Under the pieces are notes generated by a model. It did not search any database, had not been told where the DNA came from, and worked only from the letters and a program-made list of their open reading frames with translations. Of a stretch of 64,000 bases of DNA, positions 44,590 to 52,944 are shown piece after piece. This DNA is from FEB-12 sp964503315 (GTDB taxonomy: Bacteria > Zixibacteria > MSB-5A5 > GN15 > FEB-12). The position numbers and the translations under genes are program-made. The stretch covers positions 62,001 to 126,000 of the forward strand of contig CAZCZL010000005.1 in assembly GCA_964503315.1 (NCBI GenBank). The letters run 5' to 3'. Position 1 is the first letter of the stretch. Each line of letters opens with the position of its first letter.

Positions 44590-45651
44590 TTATTTGTTCT
44601 TGGCGATCCGTTTGGCCAGCATATGAATCTTCTTCCAGCGGGCTTTCTCCTCCAGCGCCGCGCGGATATCCTGCTTGCGATGAAGGTATTTCAGCTCTTT
44701 CTGAAGTTTCTCATATGACTCCCATCGCCCGGCAGGCAGTCGCCCATCCGCCAGCGCGGCCTGAACCGCGCAGCCCGGCTCGGTCGTATGACGACAATCC
44801 GAGAATCGACACAGTGCCGCCAATTGCGCGACATCGTCAAACGATTCATCCAGACTAGCATCATCCGCCCAAAGTTCAACCTGCTTCATCCCCGGCGTAT
44901 CGATCACCAGCGCTCCGGATGGAAGTTGAATCAACTCCCGCCAGGTAGTGGTGTGACGGCCGCGTCCATCCTCTTTGAGCTCGCGCGTCAGCAATTTCTC
45001 TTCGCCCAACAGCGCGTTTATCAAGGTGGATTTTCCCGCGCCTGAGGATCCAAACAGCGCGACTGTTTTCCCCGACTCGAGATAGGGCGCGAGTTGCTCC
45101 ATGCCGTCATCGGTCAAGGCCGAGATGGCGTGCACTGGCGCGCCAAGCGCAACCGCTTCAACCTCCGCCATCGCGGATTCGATATCCTGCGCGACATCGG
45201 TTTTGGTCAGCAAGATCACCGGCGATGCTCCCGACTCCCAGGTGAGAGTCAGGTACCGCTCGATCCTTCGGGGATTAAAATCCCTCCCGAGATCCATCAC
45301 CAGAAACGCGGTGTCGACATTGGCGGCAACAACCTGTTCTTCGGTTGTCGGGCCGGTGGCGCCGCGACTGAAGATCGACTTTCGCGGAAGGACCGCCTGG
45401 ATCAGCGCGATATCGGATTGCGGCGGAATCTCCACTGCGACCCAATCTCCGACCGCCGGGAAATCCCGGCGCGAGCGTGCCTGGTGACGGAATTTACCCG
45501 TCACCTCCGCGCGCATCTCGCCGGAATCGACGATTATCTGATACCGCTCTCGGTCTTCGCGGGCGACGCGGGCCGGTTGATAGCCGGCTTCGCGATATTG
45601 GCGGAAGCTTTCCTCAAAAGTACTGCTCCAGCCGTAGGATTCTATACTCAT
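44590..45651 (-). CDS. rsgA: Ribosome small-subunit biogenesis GTPase RsgA
   Basis: 353 residues. Circularly permuted GTPase: the G4 motif LLTKTD precedes G1 GSSGAGKST and G3 DTPGM. An N-terminal OB-fold (EVTGKFRHQ, DWVAVE) and a C-terminal zinc-binding region (CRFSDCRHTTEPGC) complete the standard architecture. It matures the 30S subunit at a late step. The start overlaps a 58-residue small ORF by 38 bases, so translation may be coupled. Confidence 0.95.
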   Translation of the reverse strand: MSIESYGWSSTFEESFRQYREAGYQPARVAREDRERYQIIVDSGEMRAEVTGKFRHQARSRRDFPAVGDWVAVEIPPQSDIALIQAVLPRKSIFSRGATGPTTEEQVVAANVDTAFLVMDLGRDFNPRRIERYLTLTWESGASPVILLTKTDVAQDIESAMAEVEAVALGAPVHAISALTDDGMEQLAPYLESGKTVALFGSSGAGKSTLINALLGEEKLLTRELKEDGRGRHTTTWRELIQLPSGALVIDTPGMKQVELWADDASLDESFDDVAQLAALCRFSDCRHTTEPGCAVQAALADGRLPAGRWESYEKLQKELKYLHRKQDIRAALEEKARWKKIHMLAKRIAKNK

Positions 45652-45790
45652 GTTTCTTTTCCTGCTTTGTGGGTCCCGGAATTCCGTTCGCCAGCAGATC
45701 GCGAAGTTTCAGTTTCGGGCGATCTGTGTTTTCTTCCGGCGGACGAAGCTCCTCTAACTGTTTCGTCAAATCGGCAGTCATGTCAGACAT
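45614..45790 (-). CDS. Small 58-residue protein upstream of and overlapping rsgA
   Basis: Translating the minus strand from ATG 45790 gives a charged soluble peptide with MSDMTADLTKQLEELRPPEE at the N-terminus and a lysine-rich middle (KLKLRDLLANGIPGP). AAAGGA sits 7 bases before the ATG. Its 3' end overlaps the rsgA start in another frame. It falls below common length cut-offs. No family recognised; the strong ribosome binding site and composition argue that it is real. Confidence 0.6.
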   Translation of the reverse strand: MSDMTADLTKQLEELRPPEENTDRPKLKLRDLLANGIPGPTKQEKKHEYRILRLEQYF

Positions 45791-45885
45791 GGCTGTTCCT
45801 TTCGTACATGCAAAGGTTGGAGTCGCGGCGAAAGAGAAAAATACGTTCGCGCGACGGTGGGATACGCCTCGGCCGTTATGCCAAT

Positions 45886-45907
45886 AAAAAAGCCGTCATC
45901 CGACGGC
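45886..45907 (-). terminator. Intrinsic terminator between the 17-codon ORF and the rsgA unit
   Basis: On the minus strand GCCGTC-GGAT-GACGGC is followed directly by TTTTTT. It lies 28 bases after the stop of the 17-codon ORF and about 95 bases before the 58-residue ORF, so it could act as an attenuator for rsgA or as the end of a short RNA. Confidence 0.85.
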
Positions 45908-45935
45908 CGCTAGTGCAGGGGGAAATCTACAATTG

Positions 45936-45989
45936 CTAGCGACAGGCCAGACCGAGGCGCACCGGTGCACTCTTCGATGATCTTTGCAT
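45936..45989 (-). CDS. 17-codon leader-like peptide with strong ribosome binding site
   Basis: AGAAAGGAGG lies about 7 bases before an ATG that opens a 17-residue frame (MQRSSKSAPVRLGLACR). The Shine-Dalgarno is among the best in the window, yet the product is tiny and followed by an intrinsic terminator. This is the layout of a leader peptide/attenuator or of a small mRNA. The peptide is serine- and arginine-containing but has no run of a single regulatory codon, so classical amino-acid attenuation is not evident. Confidence 0.5.
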   Translation of the reverse strand: MQRSSKSAPVRLGLACR

Positions 45990-46059
45990 ATGTACGCCTC
46001 CTTTCTGAACTGGTAGCTTCGTGTTCGTATTTGTTATCGGTCTACTATACGACCGCCTT

Positions 46060-46087
46060 AAGATAGGGTTTCAAGATTTTTTGTCAA
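46060..46087 (-). promoter_or_regulatory. Promoter of the short leader transcript ahead of rsgA
   Basis: Minus-strand TTGACA (46087-46082), 16 bases, TATCTT (46065-46060). Transcription from about 46053 to the terminator at 45886 gives an RNA of roughly 170 bases. Confidence 0.65.
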
Positions 46088-46100
46088 GACGGAAGTATTT

Positions 46101-46177
46101 GCGTAGGGCGGGTCCATCCTCGAATCCGCCATTCCTCAGGCCCTTTCCCCCTGCCTCATCCCAGCGAACGCTGGGAT
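46101..46177. repeat. REP-like palindromes upstream of the 46.2 kb lipoprotein
   Basis: Two palindromes in series: GGCGG...CCGCC arms within 46101-46130, and a perfect ATCCCAGCG-AA-CGCTGGGAT at 46158-46177. The second recurs in near-identical inverted form at 46853-46872, on the other side of the lipoprotein gene. Confidence 0.6.
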
Positions 46178-46246
46178 CCAGATGTTTTGATTGGACAACG
46201 AGGACAGGGGTATCCTATTATGAAGATGCGGAAGGAGGAATGGGGT

Positions 46247-46801
46247 ATGATGCTCTCGCAGGGTCCAAAAATAGTGATGCCCTTTTTGATGTTGGCTGCA
46301 ATGGGTTTGATTGTGGTCGCGTTGTTATCCGGTTGCCCAAATCCGGAGATGCGTTTGTTCTTTGGTGTGGAACGTAGATCCAATTTGACTATTCGAAAAC
46401 TCGATGGACGACTTAGGCTTCGCTTTGACAGTTATACTAACCGGCCTTGTGGCGATTACGATCTCTACTTAAACCTTGAAGTTGCCTTCAGTGTCAGTCG
46501 AAACGATATCAAGTTTCGGCCAGAGGAGGTTCAAGTACTGGTTGCAGATTCCGTCATGCAGTGGAGGATAGAAAGTGACACCTACGCACGAAACGACACC
46601 GCCCAGTATGTGGAAGGCAAAGATAGTCCCAGTAAATACATGTTCAGGCTACATTATCGAACATTTGTAGAACCTTCAATCGTGCCTGAAAATGGCGACC
46701 TCCCAGTGAGAATTGTATTGAATGAATTCATAACCTATAAGGGGCAAACCGTACAGTTTGATACAATCCAGGCGATTGAACGAAAGGGATGTAACTATTA
46801 A
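46247..46801 (+). CDS. Predicted lipoprotein of unknown function
   Basis: 184 residues. Signal sequence with lipobox LLSGC, lipidated at Cys30, then a beta-rich domain (LRLRFDSYTNRPCGDYDLYL, IVLNEFITYKGQTVQFDTI). AAGGAGG lies 8 bases before the tandem ATG codons at 46247/46250; the longer open frame from 46187 has no such site. Base composition is more AT-rich than the neighbours, and the gene is framed by a pair of inverted REP-like palindromes, so it may be an insertion. Function unknown. Confidence 0.75.
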   Translation: MMLSQGPKIVMPFLMLAAMGLIVVALLSGCPNPEMRLFFGVERRSNLTIRKLDGRLRLRFDSYTNRPCGDYDLYLNLEVAFSVSRNDIKFRPEEVQVLVADSVMQWRIESDTYARNDTAQYVEGKDSPSKYMFRLHYRTFVEPSIVPENGDLPVRIVLNEFITYKGQTVQFDTIQAIERKGCNY

Positions 46802-46852
46802 CTGCCGCTGATTGGTGAGTCTCGGCTCTTGGTGTGGTCAATCAGAAATTGG

Positions 46853-46872
46853 GATCCCAGCTTTCGCTGGGA
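46853..46872. repeat. REP-like palindrome downstream of the lipoprotein
   Basis: TCCCAGC-TTTC-GCTGGGA with a preceding GGA, inverted and near-identical to the copy at 46158-46177. Confidence 0.6.
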
Positions 46873-46913
46873 AGAGGCACTAAAATGACAGATGTTAATG
46901 GGTAAGAGGGTGC

Positions 46914-48284
46914 CTACACTAGCGCCGCGACCTTAAACGCCTGCTTCACGCAGTCGTTCAGGCTGATTCCGTAATAGGCGTTGTTCGCCAGGAAAAGTCC
47001 GCTGTTGCGCGCGAGTTCTGATTCTATCGACGTCATGATCTTTGCATGGCCGATCCGATATTGCGGAATCCCACACTTCCATCGATAGACCTTCACCAAC
47101 TCCGGCTCGCCGTCAATTCCGATCACTTCGCCAAGATCTTTCTTCACTGCGGCGAGCAAATCGGCATCTGACAGATTGATTGAATCGTGGTCGCCGTCGC
47201 CGCCGACCATCGTCCGGAACTGGATCTTTCCTTCCGGCGCCCGCTTGTCAAATATCGATGAGGTCCAGATAGACCCAAGGATCTGCCGGTTCTCTTTCGA
47301 GGGAACCAAAAAACCAAACCCATCCATCGACCGCTTGATCTGCTTCGCGTCGTATCCCATGCAGATTACCGATATGGGGGCATACGGAATCTGCTGGAGG
47401 GAGTCAGTCAGTTGCAGGGAGAGGTGCGAGACTATCTTTGCCGCCTGATAGGATGGCGTGGCGAGAATCACCGCTCCGGCCTGCGCGGTTGAACCATCCG
47501 CAAACGTGACGAGATAGCCGTTGCCATCCCGCTTGACATGCGCGACCGCGGCTCCGGACGTAATGCAGTCGGCATACGTCTCGTGGAATCGCTCGATGAT
47601 CTTGTTCAGCCCGCCATGAAACGAGGTGAGCCATCCACCGGGACCGGAGGGACCGCCCGATTTCTTTCCCTCAGCTTTTGCCTTCTTCGCTTTGGCGATC
47701 ATCGCCTTGAAAAGCGAGCCGTACTCATCCTCCATATCCCGCATCGCCGGAAAACAGGATTTGAGCGAAAGTTTGCTCGCCACTCCGCCAAACACACCAG
47801 AGACCATCGGCTGAATCAGATAATCCGCCGCCTCCTGGCCAATGCGGCGTTTCCCAAAATCGTAAATCGATTCATCGATGCCATCCGGACGTTTCGCCGC
47901 GAAGGGTTCTTTGGCGAGTCGCAATTTCCCCGGCCAACTGAGAATATCGGACATCAAGAACTTGGGGGGAGACATCGGCACCGGACGAAGTCGTCCGCCG
48001 CGCAGGATGAATCGATTGCTGACATTCGGATTCGCCCGCTCAAGCTGGTCTTTCAGTCCAAGCTCTTCACACAACTGCAGGGTCAGCGGCTCGCGATCCA
48101 AAAATCCATTTGGTCCCCAGTCGAAACTGTAACCGTTGATGATATCAGTTCCGATCGTCCCACCCAGGCGTGAGTCAGCCTCGAACAGATGAACGGTCTT
48201 GCTCGCTTTACGCGTCCGGAGGAAATGCAGCGCGCTGAGGCCGGAGATCCCGCCCCCGACAATGACCACATCATACTGCCGCAT
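46914..48284 (-). CDS. hemY: Protoporphyrinogen oxidase, HemY type
   Basis: 456 residues. FAD-binding N-terminus VVIVGGGISGLSALHFL with GGTIGTDIINGYSFDWGPN, the FMSPPKFL-like substrate region and the C-terminal SGLFLANNAYYGISLNDCVKQA match the HemY/PPOX family. It oxidises protoporphyrinogen IX to protoporphyrin IX. Related enzymes (CgoX) act on coproporphyrinogen, but the HemN gene upstream and absence of HemQ favour the classical route. HemY enzymes normally use O2, in contrast to the O2-independent HemN. It overlaps hemH by 14 bp and is the last gene of the heme operon. Confidence 0.92.
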   Translation of the reverse strand: MRQYDVVIVGGGISGLSALHFLRTRKASKTVHLFEADSRLGGTIGTDIINGYSFDWGPNGFLDREPLTLQLCEELGLKDQLERANPNVSNRFILRGGRLRPVPMSPPKFLMSDILSWPGKLRLAKEPFAAKRPDGIDESIYDFGKRRIGQEAADYLIQPMVSGVFGGVASKLSLKSCFPAMRDMEDEYGSLFKAMIAKAKKAKAEGKKSGGPSGPGGWLTSFHGGLNKIIERFHETYADCITSGAAVAHVKRDGNGYLVTFADGSTAQAGAVILATPSYQAAKIVSHLSLQLTDSLQQIPYAPISVICMGYDAKQIKRSMDGFGFLVPSKENRQILGSIWTSSIFDKRAPEGKIQFRTMVGGDGDHDSINLSDADLLAAVKKDLGEVIGIDGEPELVKVYRWKCGIPQYRIGHAKIMTSIESELARNSGLFLANNAYYGISLNDCVKQAFKVAALV

Positions 48285-49233
48285 GCTGTGTCATCCTTTC
48301 GCGGACTATCCCGGCCAGCATCTCAGCGAAAGACGGGTCGTCATTAAACATCGGCATGCGGCGAATTCTCGCCGCATCCCGTGAGTCGAGCATCCCCGCG
48401 AGCTCGATATCTATTTCATACAGCGTCTCGATATGGTCGCAGACAAATGAGATCGGAACAATGAACAGTCCGCCTGTTCGCTCAGCGAGGAGACGCTTTG
48501 TCTCAGCGATAGTGTCCGGTCCGACCCATTGCACTGGCCCGGTGCGGCTCTGGAACGAAACGAAATACTCGCGCCCGGCCGCCGCGAGGGAGGCTGTCCG
48601 CCTGGTCTGTTCGACGTACGGGTCACCCTCGTCCACAAATGTCTGAGGGATGGAATGCGCGGAGAAGAGGAGCGTTTCATCCGGACGGATACTCTTCGCG
48701 ATATATGCGCGGAGCAATTCTATATAAGCACGGTCGTCATGGAAATCCTTCACGAATACCGACTGCGCGCCGGTGAGCGACTTGAGCGTTTTCGCGGCTA
48801 CTTCAAATGATGATCCCGTCGTCGCCTTGCAGTATTGCGGATACATAGGAATAAAACAGAATCGCCGGAACCCGTCGGCAAACGCCTGACGTATCGCCGC
48901 GTCGGTGTACGGATCGTAGTAACGCATCCCGATATAGGCGCGGAATCCTGGTTGGTCCCGTTGGATGATCTTTTCCAGCATGGAGCGCTGTGATTCGGTC
49001 CACTTCAACAGGGGAGAGCCGCCGCCGATCAGGTCGTAGTGATGTTGAACCTTCTTCTTTCGTAGGCGCGAGATCATCGCCGCGAACGGCTTTTGAAGTA
49101 TCGCTCCGCCGGGGAGGCGGATGATCGACCGGTCGGAGAAGATGTTGTAGAGAAAGCGCTGCACCCCGGCGGTGGAGTCCGGACCGCCCATCGCCAGAAG
49201 GATCGCGCAGCATTTATCGGATGAAACAGACAT
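48271..49233 (-). CDS. hemH: Ferrochelatase
   Basis: 320 residues. Inserts Fe2+ into the porphyrin ring. LLFSAHSIPQTF carries the catalytic His, and PISFVCDHIETLYEIDIE carries the conserved acidic path. YNIFSD and GGGSPLLKWTESQ are family landmarks near the N-terminus. The ATG shares its first base with the hemN stop (TGATG). Confidence 0.95.
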   Translation of the reverse strand: MSVSSDKCCAILLAMGGPDSTAGVQRFLYNIFSDRSIIRLPGGAILQKPFAAMISRLRKKKVQHHYDLIGGGSPLLKWTESQRSMLEKIIQRDQPGFRAYIGMRYYDPYTDAAIRQAFADGFRRFCFIPMYPQYCKATTGSSFEVAAKTLKSLTGAQSVFVKDFHDDRAYIELLRAYIAKSIRPDETLLFSAHSIPQTFVDEGDPYVEQTRRTASLAAAGREYFVSFQSRTGPVQWVGPDTIAETKRLLAERTGGLFIVPISFVCDHIETLYEIDIELAGMLDSRDAARIRRMPMFNDDPSFAEMLAGIVRERMTQHAAV

Positions 49234-50630
49234 CAGATCGTCCTTGAAAATGTCGGAGCCTTGTCCGCCTGACTGCCGTTCAGGTAGGCATCATAGGTCA
49301 TGGCGATATTCCGCACAAAGGTCCGGCCGACCGGGGTAATGCTCAATCCATCAGCGGATTCCTTGAGCAGGTCATCGTCGAAGAAAATCCCGAGGTTCTT
49401 GTGCTCGTTGCTGAAGTACTCACCGTACTTTACGCCATGGCGCGCTTCGAGCTGGTCATACTGCAGCCGGAAATTGCACATTAACTGGGTTATCAGATAC
49501 TGCCGGATCAGATCATCCTGATTGAGGTGCATGCCACGATAGGTGGCAAAGCCTTTCTCCGCAACTGCCTGCTGGTAGCTGTCCAGCTTGCTCAGGTTCT
49601 GATAGAATGAGTTGTCTATATAGCCGATAGAGGACATCCCAAACCCGATCATCTCAGGCGAATGCTGTACCGTGTAACCCATAAAGTTCCGGAACAGCCG
49701 CCCATCCGCCTGAGCGCGGGTTAGTTCATCTTCGGGAAGCGCAAAATGATCCATGCCGATCTGCCGATACCCGGCCGCGGTGAATTTCTCAACCGCGGTC
49801 GCGAAAAGGCGATACTTGACCTCGGTCGAGGGGAGATCTTCGGGGAGTATCTTCGATTGATGCGCCATGGAGCTCGGCAGATACGCAAAGGAATAGACTG
49901 CAAGTCGATCGGGACGGAGCCGAATAGCGGTTTCAATCGTTTTGGTGAAACCTTCAACCGTCTGTTTTGGCAGACCGTAGATCAGATCGAAATTGATACC
50001 CTTGAATTCAAGTCTGCGGCAATGCGTCAGTAGATTCTCGATCATCTCGATCGGTTGAATGCGTCCACATGCTTCCTGCACCGCCGGGTCGAAATCCTGC
50101 ACTCCCATTGAAATCCGATTAAATCCGCTGGTCGCCAGGAACTCAAGTTGCTGGACAGTCGTGACGCGCGGGTCGATTTCCATCGATTTCTCGGCGTCGG
50201 GGAGAAACTCGAAGTACTTCTCGAAATGACGCAGCAACATCGCCATTCCCTGGCAATCGAGATAAGTCGGCGTGCCACCGCCAAAATGAAGCTGGCTTAT
50301 CTTGTTGCGTTTGCCGAGCAGTTTTGCCGTGTTGTCTATCTCATTGAGCAGCGTGTGGATGTAATCCTCGACCCGTTGCGGATTGTTCGTGATAACCGTG
50401 TTACAGCCGCAGTAGTAGCACCGACGTTTGCAGAAGGGGATATGCGTGTAGATCGCCAGCGGCTCATCAGCCCTTGCGGAGGCATTCACCAGCGACTGAT
50501 GATAATCTTTCGCGCCGACCTCGTTCGACCAGACCGGAACGGTCGGATAACTGGTATAGCGCGGGCCGGGTCGGTCGTACTTCTTCAGCAGATCGACAGA
50601 AACAGTGGTGGCGGTGCTCTCGTGGGTCAT
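49233..50630 (-). CDS. hemN: Oxygen-independent coproporphyrinogen III dehydrogenase
   Basis: 465 residues. Radical SAM enzyme converting coproporphyrinogen III to protoporphyrinogen IX. The motif FCKRRCYYCGC supplies C67, C71, C74 and the extra C76 typical of true HemN (CX3CX2CXC), separating it from HemW-like proteins. PRYTSYPT near residue 24 and the HFGGGTPTYL motif follow the family. Two bases separate it from hemE. Confidence 0.95.
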   Translation of the reverse strand: MTHESTATTVSVDLLKKYDRPGPRYTSYPTVPVWSNEVGAKDYHQSLVNASARADEPLAIYTHIPFCKRRCYYCGCNTVITNNPQRVEDYIHTLLNEIDNTAKLLGKRNKISQLHFGGGTPTYLDCQGMAMLLRHFEKYFEFLPDAEKSMEIDPRVTTVQQLEFLATSGFNRISMGVQDFDPAVQEACGRIQPIEMIENLLTHCRRLEFKGINFDLIYGLPKQTVEGFTKTIETAIRLRPDRLAVYSFAYLPSSMAHQSKILPEDLPSTEVKYRLFATAVEKFTAAGYRQIGMDHFALPEDELTRAQADGRLFRNFMGYTVQHSPEMIGFGMSSIGYIDNSFYQNLSKLDSYQQAVAEKGFATYRGMHLNQDDLIRQYLITQLMCNFRLQYDQLEARHGVKYGEYFSNEHKNLGIFFDDDLLKESADGLSITPVGRTFVRNIAMTYDAYLNGSQADKAPTFSRTI

Positions 50631-50632
50631 GG

Positions 50633-51658
50633 TCAGCTCCTGTACCGGTGGACCGTCTCGACGACTGCCTCCACCGATGTCAGCGGTGTTTCCGGTTGGA
50701 TCCCATGCCCGAGATTGAAGATCAGGTTGTCGTGTGAATCGAGGCTGTCCAGTATCTGCAGTGTCCGCTCGACCACTTTTTCGCGCGTGTTGAACAAGAC
50801 CGACGGATCAAGATTCCCCTGCACCGATTTGCCCGGCAAAGCGGCGGCGACATCAGCGATATCCGCGCGATAGTCGACCCCGACCACATCGCAGTCGACA
50901 TCTTTGATGATATCCAGATATGGCGCGATATTGTTGACGAAGAAGATGCGCGGCACATGATGCTGCTTTAGGCCGCGGAATATCAGATTAGCCGGACGGG
51001 CCGACCAGTCGTAGTAATCATCTTTCGAAAGAATGCCGCCCCAGCTATCGAACAACTGCACCGCGTGCGCGCCGGCATTGATCTGCATCGCGAGATACTT
51101 GGTGACCACGTTCGCGAGCAGGTCGATCAGCTCCTCGGCGGCGGCCGGATATTTGTGCAGGAACTGCTTGGGCTTATCGAAATTGTTCGAGCCTTTTCCC
51201 TGAATCATGTAGCAGGCGAGTGTCCACGGCGAACCGGCAAAGCCGATGACCGGAGTTTCCGGCAACACTCTGCGAATCTCCGCGAATGCCTCGGCGACAA
51301 AATGCAGAGACTTGTCAACATCCACATCCTGCAATCGCTTGACATCATCGGGGCCGTTTATCGGATTGGCGAGCTTTGGGCCGCCATCGGGGAACGACAC
51401 CTGCATTCCCATCGGCTCGAGAACTGTCAGGATATCGGAGAAGAGAATCGCGGCGTCCAATCCAAACCGATGTACCGGTTGGCGGACAACCTCCGCAATT
51501 AGGCTCGGCGATTTGCAGAGCTGCTCAAACGTCGTTTTCTCGCGTACCGCGCGATACTCCGGAAGATAGCGCCCCGCCTGGCGCATGATCCAGACCGGGA
51601 TAGGTCCTTTGTTTTCGCCGTAGCAGGCATCTATGAAGCGGCTATTCATCATCCCCAT
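50633..51658 (-). CDS. hemE: Uroporphyrinogen decarboxylase
   Basis: 341 residues. PVWIMRQAGRYLPEYR holds the conserved substrate-binding Arg residues; FSDILTVLEPMGM, GFAGSPWTLACYMIQG and QLFDSWGG are diagnostic. Converts uroporphyrinogen III to coproporphyrinogen III. The ATG at 51658 has GGAAGAAG upstream and overlaps the end of hemL by 10 bp. Confidence 0.96.
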   Translation of the reverse strand: MGMMNSRFIDACYGENKGPIPVWIMRQAGRYLPEYRAVREKTTFEQLCKSPSLIAEVVRQPVHRFGLDAAILFSDILTVLEPMGMQVSFPDGGPKLANPINGPDDVKRLQDVDVDKSLHFVAEAFAEIRRVLPETPVIGFAGSPWTLACYMIQGKGSNNFDKPKQFLHKYPAAAEELIDLLANVVTKYLAMQINAGAHAVQLFDSWGGILSKDDYYDWSARPANLIFRGLKQHHVPRIFFVNNIAPYLDIIKDVDCDVVGVDYRADIADVAAALPGKSVQGNLDPSVLFNTREKVVERTLQILDSLDSHDNLIFNLGHGIQPETPLTSVEAVVETVHRYRS

Positions 51659-52944
51659 ACGTGTGCTTCTTCCTTGATGGCGGCGGCCAGTGTATCGGCG
51701 GCTTTGCTCAGTTGGTCGTCGGTATGCGCGGCCGAGAGGAAACAGACCTCGTAGCCCGACGGCGGCAAATAGATTCCGGCTTCCAGCACACCCGCGTGCA
51801 TCCTATTATAATGTGCGATCCCATCGGTCGAGATCGTGTGCGCGGCACGCGGAAGGTCACGCTGGAAAATGATCCAGTAGATCGAGGCGACCCCGGCTAT
51901 GTTTACCGTACTGCCATGCAGTTTGGTCATCATCTGTGTGACAAACCGGCGGTTTCGCTCCTCCAGTTGTTCATGAATGTGGCCATCGGCCAGCTTCTTC
52001 AAGGTCGTTAGGCCCGCAACCATCGCGACCGGATTACCGGAAAGTGTACCGGCCTGATAGACCGGGCCGACCGGCGAGAGCATATCCATGATATCCGCGC
52101 GTCCGCCGAAAGCGCCAACCGGCATCCCACCGCCGATGATCTTGCCGTAGGTGACAAGATCCGGGCGAATGCCGTAGTAGTTCGCGGCGCCGCCAATCCC
52201 GAGGCGGAAGCCTGTGATAACTTCATCAAGAATCAGGAGCGCGCCATGCTTCTCGGTCAGCGCGCGGAGGAGCCGCATATAATCATGTCGTTGAATCAAC
52301 AGTCCATTGTTGGCAGGGATTCCTTCTATTATAACGGCCGCCAGTCGGTCGCCGTGCTGGGCAAAGAAATTTTCCAGCGCGTCTTCGTCATCGAGCGGAA
52401 GCACTGCCGTCTGGGCCGCAAACGAATCCGGCACACCCGCCGATGACGGATTGCCGAATGTCACCAGGCCGCTGCCCGCTTTCACGAGCAGATAATCACT
52501 ATGGCCATGGTAGCAGCCTTCGAATTTCAAGATCAGGTCCCGCTTGGTGAATCCGCGCGCAAGGCGTATCGCCGACATCACCGCCTCTGTCCCAGACGAC
52601 ACAAAGCGGATCTTCTCAACACAGTCGACATGGCTGACTATGAACTCAGCCAACTGATACTCCAATTCGGTGGTCGCGCCAAAGGTCATGCCGCGCTCAA
52701 CCTGCGTTTTGACCGCCTTCACTACATCTGGGTCGGCATGACCGAGTATCAGGGGACCCCAGGAACAACAGAAATCGAGATATTTGTTGCCGTCGGCGTC
52801 GATGAGATACGCGCCCTCTCCTCTATCAATGAAGCGCGGAACGCCGCCGACAGATTTGAACGCCCGCACCGGCGAATTGACGCCGCCCGGGATCACTCGG
52901 CTCGCCAGTGTCAGCAGTTGCTGTGATCTGTCCGTCTTATGCAT
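51649..52944 (-). CDS. hemL: Glutamate-1-semialdehyde 2,1-aminomutase
   Basis: 431 residues. PLP enzyme making 5-aminolevulinate. VIPGGVNSPVRAFKSVGG at the N-terminus, FVSSGTEAVMSAIRLARG, and the PLP lysine in TYGKIIGGGMPVGAFGG are all present. With hemA it shows the C5 route from glutamyl-tRNA. Overlaps hemB by 8 bp. Confidence 0.97.
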   Translation of the reverse strand: MHKTDRSQQLLTLASRVIPGGVNSPVRAFKSVGGVPRFIDRGEGAYLIDADGNKYLDFCCSWGPLILGHADPDVVKAVKTQVERGMTFGATTELEYQLAEFIVSHVDCVEKIRFVSSGTEAVMSAIRLARGFTKRDLILKFEGCYHGHSDYLLVKAGSGLVTFGNPSSAGVPDSFAAQTAVLPLDDEDALENFFAQHGDRLAAVIIEGIPANNGLLIQRHDYMRLLRALTEKHGALLILDEVITGFRLGIGGAANYYGIRPDLVTYGKIIGGGMPVGAFGGRADIMDMLSPVGPVYQAGTLSGNPVAMVAGLTTLKKLADGHIHEQLEERNRRFVTQMMTKLHGSTVNIAGVASIYWIIFQRDLPRAAHTISTDGIAHYNRMHAGVLEAGIYLPPSGYEVCFLSAAHTDDQLSKAADTLAAAIKEEAHVWG

